The notes below the pieces were generated by a model. That model did not search any database and had not been told where the DNA came from. It was given only the letters and a program-made list of their open reading frames with translations. DNA of 64,000 nucleotides from Pseudomonadota bacterium (GTDB lineage Bacteria; Pseudomonadota; Alphaproteobacteria; Azospirillales; Azospirillaceae): the NCBI GenBank assembly GCA_023423695.1, contig JAFAFA010000073.1, positions 180,344 through 244,343 of the forward strand. The letters are read 5' to 3'. Shown piece after piece: positions 54,826 through 62,805 of the stretch (its first letter is position 1; each line of letters opens with the position of its first letter). The translations under genes and the position numbers were made by a program.

Positions 54826-54857
54826 AAAGCGCCGGCCTGGGGGAGGGCCGGCGCTTT
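54826..54857 (-). terminator. Strong minus-strand terminator with no upstream gene
   Basis: Stem AAAGCGCCGGCC with GGCCGGCGCTTT (12 base pairs) and an 8-base loop, followed on the minus strand by six T in a row. No protein gene ends within 450 bases upstream on that strand, so a non-coding transcript may end here. Confidence 0.7.
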
Positions 54858-55316
54858 CGAGGATTGGGAACACTCGCCTTGCCCTCGAAAGGCACATCGC
54901 CTGAGGGCAATGTCAGACTAGACCGGTAAGTCTTTCAGAACGGTTAAGGCTCCCGCTCCGCCACCCCCTATGCGGGAGTGGTCATAGGCCGCCTTTCCAA
55001 ACCGCCGGACCATGCCCCGCCGGTTTTCATATTATTCGTAGAGAGTAATCCTTAGACGGTATCTCGAATAAATCTTTCGGGTTCACTCCCGTTAGGCCGT
55101 GGACTGCGCCATATGAATTTGACCGTTGCAGACCGGGATGCGTCAGTCTGTGGTTCGAAGCAGCGCCGACGGCATTGAGGCCTTCAGTGGCATCGCCCGC
55201 CGCAATCGCCGTCGGACACGCGAACCGGGTAAGGAGCGGCCGCAACCGGGCAACCGGGGGCGGCACAACGGGTAGGACGCCAGGAACACGCGCCGCAGAA
55301 AGGCACGGGGAGAGAG
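54858..55316. other. Intergenic region upstream of phyR, no clear gene
   Basis: About 460 bases (about 880 if the region back to 54436 is counted). On the minus strand it holds a hairpin CTCCCGC..GCGGGAG (about 54951-54979) and a 20-codon frame (MKTGGAWSGGLERRPMTTPA) ahead of the terminator at 54826. I see no protein gene of normal quality. The last 120 bases are the 5' region of phyR, in which I find no convincing EcfG promoter. Confidence 0.5.
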
Positions 55317-56120
55317 ATGGAGCAGTACACCGGTCACTTCATGCAGCATTTGCCCTACCTGCGCCGCTATGCCCGCGCGCTGACCGGGACGAACGGGCGG
55401 GGGGACGCCTTGGTGACCCGCACCCTGGAATGGTACCTGGAGGCGGACGAGGACGAAACCGGCCGTGGCGAGGGCCTGTCGCGCGGCGCGCTCTACCGCC
55501 ATCTGAACAAGCTTCAGGATGCGGAAGGCGCGACGCCCGCGGTCGCCCCCTACCATCCGGTCGAGTCCGCGCTGATGACGCTGGACGAGACCGACCGGCG
55601 GCTTTACCTGCTGGTCAATCTGGAGGATCTGCCGGTGGGTGACGCCGCCGCCGTCCTGGAGCTTGCCCCGGAGGACGCGCTGGAACGGCTGACCCACGCC
55701 CGCGAGCGCGTCCGCGCCCGCCTGACCGCCACCATCCTGATCGTGGAGGATGACGCCATCATCGCCTACGACCTGGCGGAGACGGTGCGCGGCATGGGCC
55801 ATATCGTCTGCGGCAACGCGGCGACGATGGACGAGGCGCTGTCGCTGGCGGCGGAGCACCGGCCGACGCTGGCGCTGATGGACATCCGGCTGGCCGACGG
55901 CGACAACGGGCTGGAGGTGGCGCGCGAACTGCGGGCCCGCCGTTTCCTGCCGGTGATCTTCGTGACGGCCTTCCCCGACGATCTGGCCAAGCACGGGCTG
56001 GAGCATCTGGGACCGGTGATCCCGAAGCCCTTCACCCGCGACCAGATCGAACAGGCGATCACCCGCGCGGTGTTCATGCCGCAGCCGGAGGACGCCCGCG
56101 AGACGGCGCAGCCCCACTGA
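55317..56120 (+). CDS. phyR: PhyR-type general stress response regulator
   Basis: A 267-residue protein with a sigma-factor-like N-terminal half (LRRYARALTG.., then DETDRRLYLLVNLEDLPVGDAAAVL) and a C-terminal receiver domain: LIVEDDAI (acid pocket), LALMDIRL (phosphorylated Asp), VIFVTAF (Thr) and PKPF (Lys). PhyR when phosphorylated sequesters the anti-sigma factor NepR and frees EcfG. The order of domains and key residues match. No nepR or ecfG gene is adjacent. The GGGGAGAGAG just before the ATG is the ribosome binding site. Confidence 0.93.
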   Translation: MEQYTGHFMQHLPYLRRYARALTGTNGRGDALVTRTLEWYLEADEDETGRGEGLSRGALYRHLNKLQDAEGATPAVAPYHPVESALMTLDETDRRLYLLVNLEDLPVGDAAAVLELAPEDALERLTHARERVRARLTATILIVEDDAIIAYDLAETVRGMGHIVCGNAATMDEALSLAAEHRPTLALMDIRLADGDNGLEVARELRARRFLPVIFVTAFPDDLAKHGLEHLGPVIPKPFTRDQIEQAITRAVFMPQPEDARETAQPH

Positions 56121-56175
56121 GGGGCGGCGCCGCATAAGGCAGGTGGCCTAGCGGAACCAGGTTGGCGGAAGTGGT

Positions 56176-57042
56176 TTAGCGGAAGACGACGGTCTTGTTG
56201 CCGTTCAGCAGCACGCGGTGCTCCACGTGGTAGCGGACGGCGCGGGCCAGCACGATGTTCTCGATGTCGCGCCCGATGGCCACCAGGTCGTCGGGCGTCA
56301 TCGTATGGTCGACGCGCTCGGCCTCCTGCTCGATGATCGGGCCTTCGTCGAGGTTCGAGGTGACGTAGTGCGCGGTGGCGCCGATCAGCTTCACGCCGCG
56401 GGCATGGGCCTGATGATAGGGCTTGGCACCCTTGAAGCTGGGCAGGAAGCTGTGGTGGATGTTGATGACCCGGCCGGCCATCCGCTCGCACAGCGCACCG
56501 GACAGCACCTGCATGTAGCGGGCGAGCACCACGAGGTCGACCTTCTCCTCCTCCACGATCTCAAGCAGGCGGGATTCCTGCTGCGCCTTGTTGTCGGGGC
56601 CGACAGGCAGGTGGTGGAACGGGATGTTGTGCCAGGCCGCCAGCTGGTAGAAGTCCCGATGGTTGGAAACGATGGCCGGGATTTCGATCGGCAGGTAGCC
56701 GGTGCGGTAGCGGTACAGCAGGTCGTTCAGGCAGTGGCCGAACTTCGACACCATGATCAGCACGCGCGGGCGGCGGCGGGCGTCATGGATCTTCCAGGTC
56801 ATGCCGAAGCGTTCCGCCACCTGGGCGGCGAAATCGGCCTCCAGCTGCTGCTTCGTCGGCCCGGCGGCGCTGCCGTTGAAGCTGACGCGCATGAAGAACA
56901 GGCCGGAGATGCGGTCGCCGAACTGCGCGCTGTCGATGATGTTGCAGCTCCGCTCCGCCAGGAAGCCGGACACCGCGAAGACGATGCCGACGGTGTCGGG
57001 GCAGGAAACGGTGAGGATATAGTCGGAGCCGGTCTCAGACAT
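56176..57042 (-). CDS. purU: Formyltetrahydrofolate deformylase PurU
   Basis: A 288-residue enzyme that hydrolyses 10-formyl-THF to formate and THF, feeding purine synthesis and balancing one-carbon pools. An N-terminal ACT domain (ILTVSCPDTVGIVFAVSGFLAERSCNI) is followed by a formyltransferase domain with Asn/His/Asp catalytic residues in NIHHSFLPSFKGAKPYHQA and HYVTSNLDEGPIIEQ. The ATG at 57042 is preferred to the longer frame start at 57093, which lacks a ribosome binding site. Confidence 0.96.
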   Translation of the reverse strand: MSETGSDYILTVSCPDTVGIVFAVSGFLAERSCNIIDSAQFGDRISGLFFMRVSFNGSAAGPTKQQLEADFAAQVAERFGMTWKIHDARRRPRVLIMVSKFGHCLNDLLYRYRTGYLPIEIPAIVSNHRDFYQLAAWHNIPFHHLPVGPDNKAQQESRLLEIVEEEKVDLVVLARYMQVLSGALCERMAGRVINIHHSFLPSFKGAKPYHQAHARGVKLIGATAHYVTSNLDEGPIIEQEAERVDHTMTPDDLVAIGRDIENIVLARAVRYHVEHRVLLNGNKTVVFR

Positions 57043-57264
57043 CGCGCGTCCACCATGACGTACAGCATGAAAAGGGGGAGGCTTCCCTAGCACGAACGCC
57101 GCGATGTTGCACCCGCTTCATGAGCGGTCTCGCACATGGCTGCACCGTCGACCGGCATTGCTCCGTAAATTCAGCCTGCCCACACCGCTCTGGCGCCCGC
57201 CGCCCGGCGGTGCGACAATCGGCAGAGTGCGGAACGGTCGGCAGAAACAGGGCGGAGTCACCCC

Positions 57265-57651
57265 ATGGCATCCGGCGGCAAGATCATCGGCGAATACAGC
57301 AAGGGCAAGGTCGACAAGCTGCTGACGGCCGATGCCGCCGACAGCAGCCGAAGCCAGCGCATCCGCCGCTTCCTGGAAAACATGGATGCCGCAATCCTGG
57401 AGGCGAACTGCGAGGTCATCGGGCGCGAGCTGCCGCACCTGAACCGGGAGTCCTTCCTGCGGATGGCGGTGCGGGTCGCCGAACTGCGCGCCGACTATAT
57501 CCGCGCCGGCCTGCATATGTCGGAGGCCCGCCATCCGGAGCCGTCCGCTGTCGCCGAACTCGCCCGCCTGCGCACCGCTTACGAGGAGATGCTGGCGGTG
57601 TACGAAGCGGCGGAGCGGGTGATCGAGCGCGGCTACGCCAAACTGGGGTGA
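57265..57651 (+). CDS. Hypothetical helical protein
   Basis: A 128-residue mostly helical protein (KIIGEYSKGKVDKLLTADAADSSRSQRIRRFLENMDAAILEANCEVIG). There is no signal peptide or membrane helix. The ATG at 57265 is preceded by GGAG. I do not recognise a family. It is divergent from purU by 220 bases and lies alone. Confidence 0.65.
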   Translation: MASGGKIIGEYSKGKVDKLLTADAADSSRSQRIRRFLENMDAAILEANCEVIGRELPHLNRESFLRMAVRVAELRADYIRAGLHMSEARHPEPSAVAELARLRTAYEEMLAVYEAAERVIERGYAKLG

Positions 57652-57793
57652 ATGCCCCGAAAACAAAAACCCCTCCCCCGCGGTCTTGCGGAGAAGGGGA
57701 GCGACCGGTCGATTTCGAAATCGGCCACGTCGAATTCAGTGACGATCTCCATAGCGACGCCCGGCGGCCGCATCAACGGCCGGGAACCGGGAG

Positions 57794-57961
57794 TCAGACG
57801 TCGCGGAAGTGTTCCAACTCACGTCGCAGGCTGGTTGCTTCCTGCCGAAGGCCGACGATCCGGCCGGCATCAGGCCTCGGCTGCTGTTCCTCGCGTTCGA
57901 GCTCACCCTCGACTTCGCGCTGCTCTTGCCGGATGATGTTGAACAAGGCTTTCCTCAACAT
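57794..57961 (-). CDS. Small coiled-coil protein, 55 residues
   Basis: A 55-residue protein rich in Glu, Arg and Gln (IRQEQREVEGELEREEQQ, LRQEATSLRRELEHF), with heptad-like spacing that suggests a coiled coil. GGGAGG stands 5 bases before the ATG at 57961, a strong ribosome binding site. Being short, it is easily missed. No family recognised and no neighbour tells its role. A palindrome CGATTTCGAAATCG lies about 70 bases downstream. Confidence 0.65.
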   Translation of the reverse strand: MLRKALFNIIRQEQREVEGELEREEQQPRPDAGRIVGLRQEATSLRRELEHFRDV

Positions 57962-58219
57962 CGACACCTCCCGAGCTGATCGCTAAAATTTTAGCGCTTT
58001 TTCAGACTGCCATCAAGCAACCATTCACGTCTGCCGAATCCTCGTTCCGTCAAGTCTGCCTGGATGACGGGACGCTCACAAATATTCAGGAATGGTAACC
58101 TGCCCGGCCTTGACAATACTTATTCGCGCCCGCATTGGTTAACGAATCGGGGTAGAGCAACGGACAGGGCGAACGCATGTCGCAGCCCTTCCTCCACTTG
58201 CAGCACGGTATTTTTCGCC

Positions 58220-59074
58220 ATGGATCGTCGACAGCTGCTTGGGCTCGGGCTGAGCAAGCTTTGGTTAACCGCGTTCGGCGCGGCGGGGCTCGCGCTGGCG
58301 CAGCCGCTCTCGTCCGGCTCCGCTCTCGGCGGCCAGCAGCGGCCGGAGCGCAAGCCGTCCAGCGGCAGTTCGCCGCAGTCCAAGCCGCAGTCCCGGCTGG
58401 TGATGCTCGATCCCGGCCATGGCGGCGCCGACCCCGGCGCCATCGGCACCCGCGGCACCCATGAGAAGGCGGTGACGCTGGACATCGCGCGCGAGGTCGC
58501 CCGCCTGCTGGCCGAGCGGCACGGCGTTGCGGTGAAGCTGACGCGCCGCGACGACCGCTTCCTGGCGCTGGACGAACGGGTGGCATTGACGCGCACGGCC
58601 GGTGCCGACCTGTTCGTGTCCATCCACGCCGACAGCGCCCCCAATGCCGATGCCCGCGGCATGTCGGCCTATATCCTGTCCGAGAAGGCATCCGACGCCT
58701 TCGCCTCCCGCCTTGCCCAGCAGGAGAACGAGGCGGACCGATTCGGCAAGCGGGGCACCGGCGGCGGCAACCGCATCGTCAAGGACATTCTGATGGACCT
58801 GACGGCGCGCCACACTCGCCATGCCTCGCTGGCGGCCCGCCAGCTTCTGGTGGAAGGGGCGGGGAAGGAGCTTCGCCTGCTCGACAACCCGATGCGCGCG
58901 GCGAATTTCGCCGTGCTGAAGGCGCCGGACGTGCCGTCGGTGCTGGTGGAAACCGGCTTCCTGTCCAACCCCAAGGACGAGGAAATCCTGAGCGATCCGA
59001 CGGCACGCCGGGTGGTTTCCCGCGTCCTGGCGCGAGAAATCGCGAGCGTGCTCTCCAGCCCAGCTTTCGCCTGA
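58220..59074 (+). CDS. N-acetylmuramoyl-L-alanine amidase (Amidase_3)
   Basis: A 284-residue cell-wall hydrolase. A Tat-like signal (MDRRQLLGLGLSKLWLTAFGAAG) leads to a Ser/Pro/Gln-rich linker and a catalytic domain with DPGHGGADPGAIG, SIHADSAP and VLVETGFLSNPKDE, the zinc and catalytic residues. It cuts the amide between MurNAc and L-Ala, mainly at division sites. It resembles AmiC without the N-terminal AMIN domain. The start at 58220 gives a signal peptide; the longer frame does not. Confidence 0.93.
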   Translation: MDRRQLLGLGLSKLWLTAFGAAGLALAQPLSSGSALGGQQRPERKPSSGSSPQSKPQSRLVMLDPGHGGADPGAIGTRGTHEKAVTLDIAREVARLLAERHGVAVKLTRRDDRFLALDERVALTRTAGADLFVSIHADSAPNADARGMSAYILSEKASDAFASRLAQQENEADRFGKRGTGGGNRIVKDILMDLTARHTRHASLAARQLLVEGAGKELRLLDNPMRAANFAVLKAPDVPSVLVETGFLSNPKDEEILSDPTARRVVSRVLAREIASVLSSPAFA

Positions 59075-59282
59075 TTTTGCCCTGAGACTGCCCGCGGCGT
59101 TGCGGCGATCATCCCTTCGCAGCCGCAACGACTGCAACATCCGTGCATCACCTGGGGACAAAGTGACGATGACTGGTGAAGGCTCCGATTTTCTCCATTG
59201 CAAACGCCGTTCCGCCGTGACTTTTTCCGGCCGCGCGCCGCATCCGCCCGGCGCTCGGCACGCTGGCGAAGGGAGGCACGCT

Positions 59283-59882
59283 GTGACGGGTTTGAGCCGC
59301 CTTGGGACATTGTTCGCGCTCGCCTGCACGGCCGGGGTTTCGCTGGCCGGCTGCGGGCCGCTGGTGCTCGGCACCGCCGGGGGCGCCGCGGTGGTGGCGT
59401 CGCAGGAGCGCGGGTTCAGCGGCTTCGTCAGCGACACCGAGATCCGCGCCCGCATCAATTCGCTGTGGCTGCAGCATTCGATCGACATGACCAACCGGAT
59501 CGGGCTGACGGTCGACCAGGGCCGCGTGCTGCTGACCGGCCGCGCCGCCGACCCGCAGATGCGGCTCGACGCGGTGCGCCTCGCCTGGCAGGCGCAGGGC
59601 GTGAAGGAAGTCATCAACGAAATCCAGATCGACAACGGCTCCAGCATCGTCGACACCGCGCGCGACACCTGGATTTCGACCCAGATCCGCAGCCGGATCA
59701 CGTTCGATGCGGATATTCATAGCCAGAACTACAGCATCGATACCGTCGATGGCGTTGTCTATCTGATGGGTGTCGCCAGTTCTCAGGAAGAGCAGGACCG
59801 CGCGATCCAGCACGCCCGCTCGGTTCCCAACGTTCAACGCGTCGTCAGCTACGTCCGTCTGCTCTCAAACCTCCAGGGTTGA
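59283..59882 (+). CDS. BON-domain lipoprotein
   Basis: A 199-residue lipoprotein: signal and lipobox (LACTAGVSLAGC), then two BON domains (DTEIRARINSLWL.., VDQGRVLLTGRAADPQMRLDAVRLAWQAQGVKEVINEIQ; and IRSRITFDADIHSQNYSIDTVDGVVYLMG). BON proteins (OsmY/DolP type) bind phospholipid and support outer-membrane integrity. The GTG at 59283 has GGGAGG 6 bases upstream. It precedes the secreted 488-residue protein by 12 bases, likely one operon. Confidence 0.9.
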   Translation: MTGLSRLGTLFALACTAGVSLAGCGPLVLGTAGGAAVVASQERGFSGFVSDTEIRARINSLWLQHSIDMTNRIGLTVDQGRVLLTGRAADPQMRLDAVRLAWQAQGVKEVINEIQIDNGSSIVDTARDTWISTQIRSRITFDADIHSQNYSIDTVDGVVYLMGVASSQEEQDRAIQHARSVPNVQRVVSYVRLLSNLQG

Positions 59883-59894
59883 AACCCGACCGCC

Positions 59895-61361
59895 ATGGCC
59901 TCCGCCCTTTCCCGCGTCCTCGCCGCACTCCGCACCGCCACCATCGCCGCCGCCCTGATCCTGCCGGCGGCGGCGGCCGTGGCCGGTCCCGTTCCGGCGC
60001 AGGACGCGGTGACGGCCCAGGCTGTGACGGCGGATGCCGTGACGGGCGGCGCCGTGATGGCGGGCACCGTGACGGAAGATGGCGGCGGGGCGGACAACCC
60101 GGCCGCCGGCACGCCCGGCCCGGCCAACCGCCTGTTCGTCCAGGCGCTGCAACTGATCCGGCAGGCCGACAACACCTTCGACGTCGCCGAGGAGTCCCGC
60201 CTGCTGAAAGAGGCGGACAAGCTGTTCAACGAGATCGTGACGAAATACCCCGACAGCGCGCTGGCGGTGCAGCTCGTCACCAACCAGTTCGTCGGCGACT
60301 TCGACTTCTACGAATTCCGTTCGCGCATCCGTGCGCTGGTCTGCAACGATGCGCTGGGCAACCTGTGCTTCCTCCACCGCATCGGCGAGATGCTGCCGCC
60401 GGTGGAAACGCCGATCAATGCCGCCCGCTGGGACTGGCTGTCGCTGGCCGTCGCCTATCAGCAGCTCGGCGATCCCGGCCGCGCCAAGGAGATCATGGCA
60501 CCCTTCGTCAGCGCGGTGCGCCGCGGCGGCGTTGCGGACAGCTCCGGCCAGGATCTGTTCGTCGCCCGCGCGCTGTCGCTGATGGGGCAGACGCCGCTGG
60601 CGCTCGACATCACCCGGCAGATCAACGACTGCTCCACCCGCATCTACAACCTCGCAGACATCGCCAAGGCGGCGTCATGGCGCGGCGATGCCGCGCTGAC
60701 CACCGCGCTGGCGGACGAGGCCAAGAGCTACGCTTCCAGCCACAACTGCGCCTGGGAACTTGGACTGGTCGCGCAATCGCTGCTGCGCGCCGGCAAGGAG
60801 GCGCAGGCCCGCACCCTGTTCTTGAACACGGTCGAGACGCAGTTCTCCAAGTTCAAGGAAACCCGCGGCGACTGCTGCCCGCCGGAACTGGCGGTGGCCG
60901 CCGCCGACATCGGCGAGCCGAAGCTGGCGCTGGGCCTGCTCACCACCGTGCAGGACGAGAATCCCTGGACGATCCCTGCCGTGCTGGGGCGGCTGGCAAA
61001 GCGCGGCGAGACAGGCATGGCCGTCGCCTATGCCGAGCAGGTGGCGGACATCGACACCCGCGGCGAGGCCTTCGCCGAACTGGTCGAGGCCGCGATGAAG
61101 CGCGGCGAGCCGGCGGCCGCCAACGACCTGATGAACCGCCTGAACAAGCTGGTCGACGATGCCGCCGGCCGCCGGCCCGGGTTGCTGGCGCAGCGGGCCA
61201 AGGCGGAAAAGGCCTTCTACAACGACGACCGCTGGCGCCGCAGCTTCCAGCTGGCGATCAACGCGGCGGAGAAGGCCAGCAACTTCGTGCGCCGTGACAT
61301 CGGCGCCCCGCTGCTGGCCGCTCTGGTCAGGATCGAGACCGGCCTGCCGATGCTGGATTGA
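59895..61361 (+). CDS. Secreted protein of unknown function with helical repeats
   Basis: A 488-residue protein with a signal peptide (MASALSRVLAALRTATIAAALILPAAAAVAG), a low-complexity stretch built from repeated AV units (AVTAQAVTADAVTGGAVMAGTV, residues about 38-61) and a long helical region resembling TPR or ANK-like arrays (EEAKSYASSHNCAWELGLVAQSLLRAGKEAQARTLF). It probably acts in the periplasm. No known family. It follows the BON lipoprotein gene after 12 bases, suggesting a link to the envelope. Confidence 0.8.
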   Translation: MASALSRVLAALRTATIAAALILPAAAAVAGPVPAQDAVTAQAVTADAVTGGAVMAGTVTEDGGGADNPAAGTPGPANRLFVQALQLIRQADNTFDVAEESRLLKEADKLFNEIVTKYPDSALAVQLVTNQFVGDFDFYEFRSRIRALVCNDALGNLCFLHRIGEMLPPVETPINAARWDWLSLAVAYQQLGDPGRAKEIMAPFVSAVRRGGVADSSGQDLFVARALSLMGQTPLALDITRQINDCSTRIYNLADIAKAASWRGDAALTTALADEAKSYASSHNCAWELGLVAQSLLRAGKEAQARTLFLNTVETQFSKFKETRGDCCPPELAVAAADIGEPKLALGLLTTVQDENPWTIPAVLGRLAKRGETGMAVAYAEQVADIDTRGEAFAELVEAAMKRGEPAAANDLMNRLNKLVDDAAGRRPGLLAQRAKAEKAFYNDDRWRRSFQLAINAAEKASNFVRRDIGAPLLAALVRIETGLPMLD

Positions 61362-61375
61362 GGGCGGTGCTTAAG

Positions 61376-61398
61376 CCCTCTCCTGGGACGGGAGAGGG
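61376..61398. terminator. Palindromic hairpin between convergent genes
   Basis: Arms CCCTCTCC and GGAGAGGG around TGGGACG, of the window's repeat family, placed 15 bases after one stop and 7 before the other gene's 3' end. Likely a two-way terminator. Confidence 0.55.
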
Positions 61399-61404
61399 AA
61401 GCGT

Positions 61405-62403
61405 TCACCCCACCGCCAGCACGATCTTGCCGACATGCTGGTTGCTTTCCATCAGCCGGTGGGCATCCGCGGCCCGTTCCAGCGGAAACACCTCGTGGAC
61501 GACCGGCTTGATCCGCCCCGCGGCGATCAGCGGCCAGACACGGGTCTTCAACTGCTCGGCCACCGCCTGCTTGTAGGCGACCGGGCGCGCCCGCAGGGTG
61601 GAGCCGGTCAGCACCAGCCGCTTGGTCATGACCGGGAAGAAGTTGACGGTCGCCGTCGCCCCGCGGACGAAGCCGATGCAGACATAGCGGCCCTCGACCG
61701 CCAGAGCGTCGACGCTGCGGGCGACGTAATCGCCGCCGACGATGTCGAGCACGACATTCACGCCCGCCCCACCGGTCGCCTCCTTGACCACCGCAACGAA
61801 GTCCTCCGTGCCGTAGTCGATGGCGCGCTCGGCACCCAGGCCGACGCAGGCCGCGCATTTGTCGGGGCCGCGGGCGGTGGCGAAGACCCGCGCACCGAAC
61901 GCCGCACCCAACTGGATCGCCGTGGTGCCGATGCCCGACGTGCCGCCATGAACCAGAAGCGCCTCGCCGGGCTGTAGGGTGCCGCGCTCGAATACGTTCG
62001 ACCAGACCGTGAAGACGGTCTCCGGCAGGGCCGCCGCCTCGGCCATCGTCAGACCTGCGGGGACCGGCAAGCACTGGGCGGCAGGCACGACGCAGAACTC
62101 GGCATAACCACCGCCGGCCAGCAGGGCACAGACGGGATCGCCGACGGCCCAGCCCTCCACCCCCTCGCCCAGCGCATCGACGGTGCCGGCGACCTCCAGG
62201 CCGGGGATGTCGCTGATGCCCGGCGGCGGGTTGTACTTGCCGAGGCGTTGCAGCACGTCTGGCCGGTTGACGCCGGCCGCCTGGACCGCGATGCGGATCT
62301 CGCCGGGCGCGGGATCGGGAACCGGGCGACGCGCCGGGACCAGCACCTCCGGCTTGCCGGGCTGGCTCACTTCGATCGCCGTCATGCTTCTGGATTCTGC
62401 CAT
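61405..62403 (-). CDS. NAD(P)H-quinone oxidoreductase (PIG3-like, MDR family)
   Basis: A 332-residue medium-chain dehydrogenase/reductase without zinc ligands. It starts MAESRSMTAIEVSQPGKPEVL and shows QAAGVNRPDVLQRLGKYNPPPG, DIPGLEVAG, HGGTSGIGTTAIQLG (NADPH fold) and the terminal LMESNQHVGKIVLAVG, all typical of PIG3/QOR. It reduces quinones with NADPH in the cytoplasm. GGGGAG precedes the ATG at 62403. Confidence 0.94.
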   Translation of the reverse strand: MAESRSMTAIEVSQPGKPEVLVPARRPVPDPAPGEIRIAVQAAGVNRPDVLQRLGKYNPPPGISDIPGLEVAGTVDALGEGVEGWAVGDPVCALLAGGGYAEFCVVPAAQCLPVPAGLTMAEAAALPETVFTVWSNVFERGTLQPGEALLVHGGTSGIGTTAIQLGAAFGARVFATARGPDKCAACVGLGAERAIDYGTEDFVAVVKEATGGAGVNVVLDIVGGDYVARSVDALAVEGRYVCIGFVRGATATVNFFPVMTKRLVLTGSTLRARPVAYKQAVAEQLKTRVWPLIAAGRIKPVVHEVFPLERAADAHRLMESNQHVGKIVLAVG

Positions 62404-62513
62404 TCGAATCACTCCCCTGCCCTGTCGTCGTGATGGGTCTGGGGGCACTCTGTCGCCGTGGCGGACGGCCCGTCCACGCGGCGTTGGATCCGATTTCGTC
62501 CTGCGGAAAGATC

Positions 62514-62548
62514 AAAAAAAAATGGCCGTGCTGCACACAGCACGGCCA
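62514..62548 (-). terminator. Strong minus-strand terminator (possible sRNA 3' end)
   Basis: An 11-base-pair stem (TGGCCGTGCTG with CAGCACGGCCA) and a 4-base loop, followed on the minus strand by nine T. It lies 110 bases ahead of the quinone reductase gene and 146 bases after the terminator at 62695. Confidence 0.8.
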
Positions 62549-62694
62549 GTCTCCGAGAGAAGCGCGAACATGCAAAACAACACATCCGCCCGATGAGAAA
62601 GGAACGCCTTTCCCGAGACAGACAATCGCACCAAACGGCCGGTAATTCCCGAGAAATCAGCCTCTTTTCCATTCCGTGGAAACGGCTCTTTTCC
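62549..62694 (-). ncRNA. Candidate small RNA between two terminators
   Basis: A 146-base interval with no protein gene lies between a terminator for the IclR gene (62695-62731) and a strong terminator at 62514. This layout fits a small RNA on the minus strand. I find no clear promoter and no known RNA family, so it may also be leader DNA of the reductase gene (62403 start). Confidence 0.3.
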
Positions 62695-62731
62695 CAAGAA
62701 AGAAGGCCGCGCTCCATCAGGAACGCGGCCT
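62695..62731 (-). terminator. Terminator of the second IclR-family gene
   Basis: An 8-base-pair stem (AGGCCGCG with CGCGGCCT) around 12 bases, then TTCTTTCTT on the minus strand, 75 bases after the IclR stop. Confidence 0.6.
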
Positions 62732-62805
62732 CTAGTGCGCCAGGGAGGATATGCCGACGTGCACCACCTGCCGTCAGCTCTTGGCGTCTCTTGTCCGTGT
62801 GAGGG

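Noticed and set aside
54592..54929. Overlapping small plus-strand frames of about 100 residues
   Set aside because: No ribosome site, three overlapping frames over the same DNA, and no protein-like pattern; the stretch includes a terminator stem.
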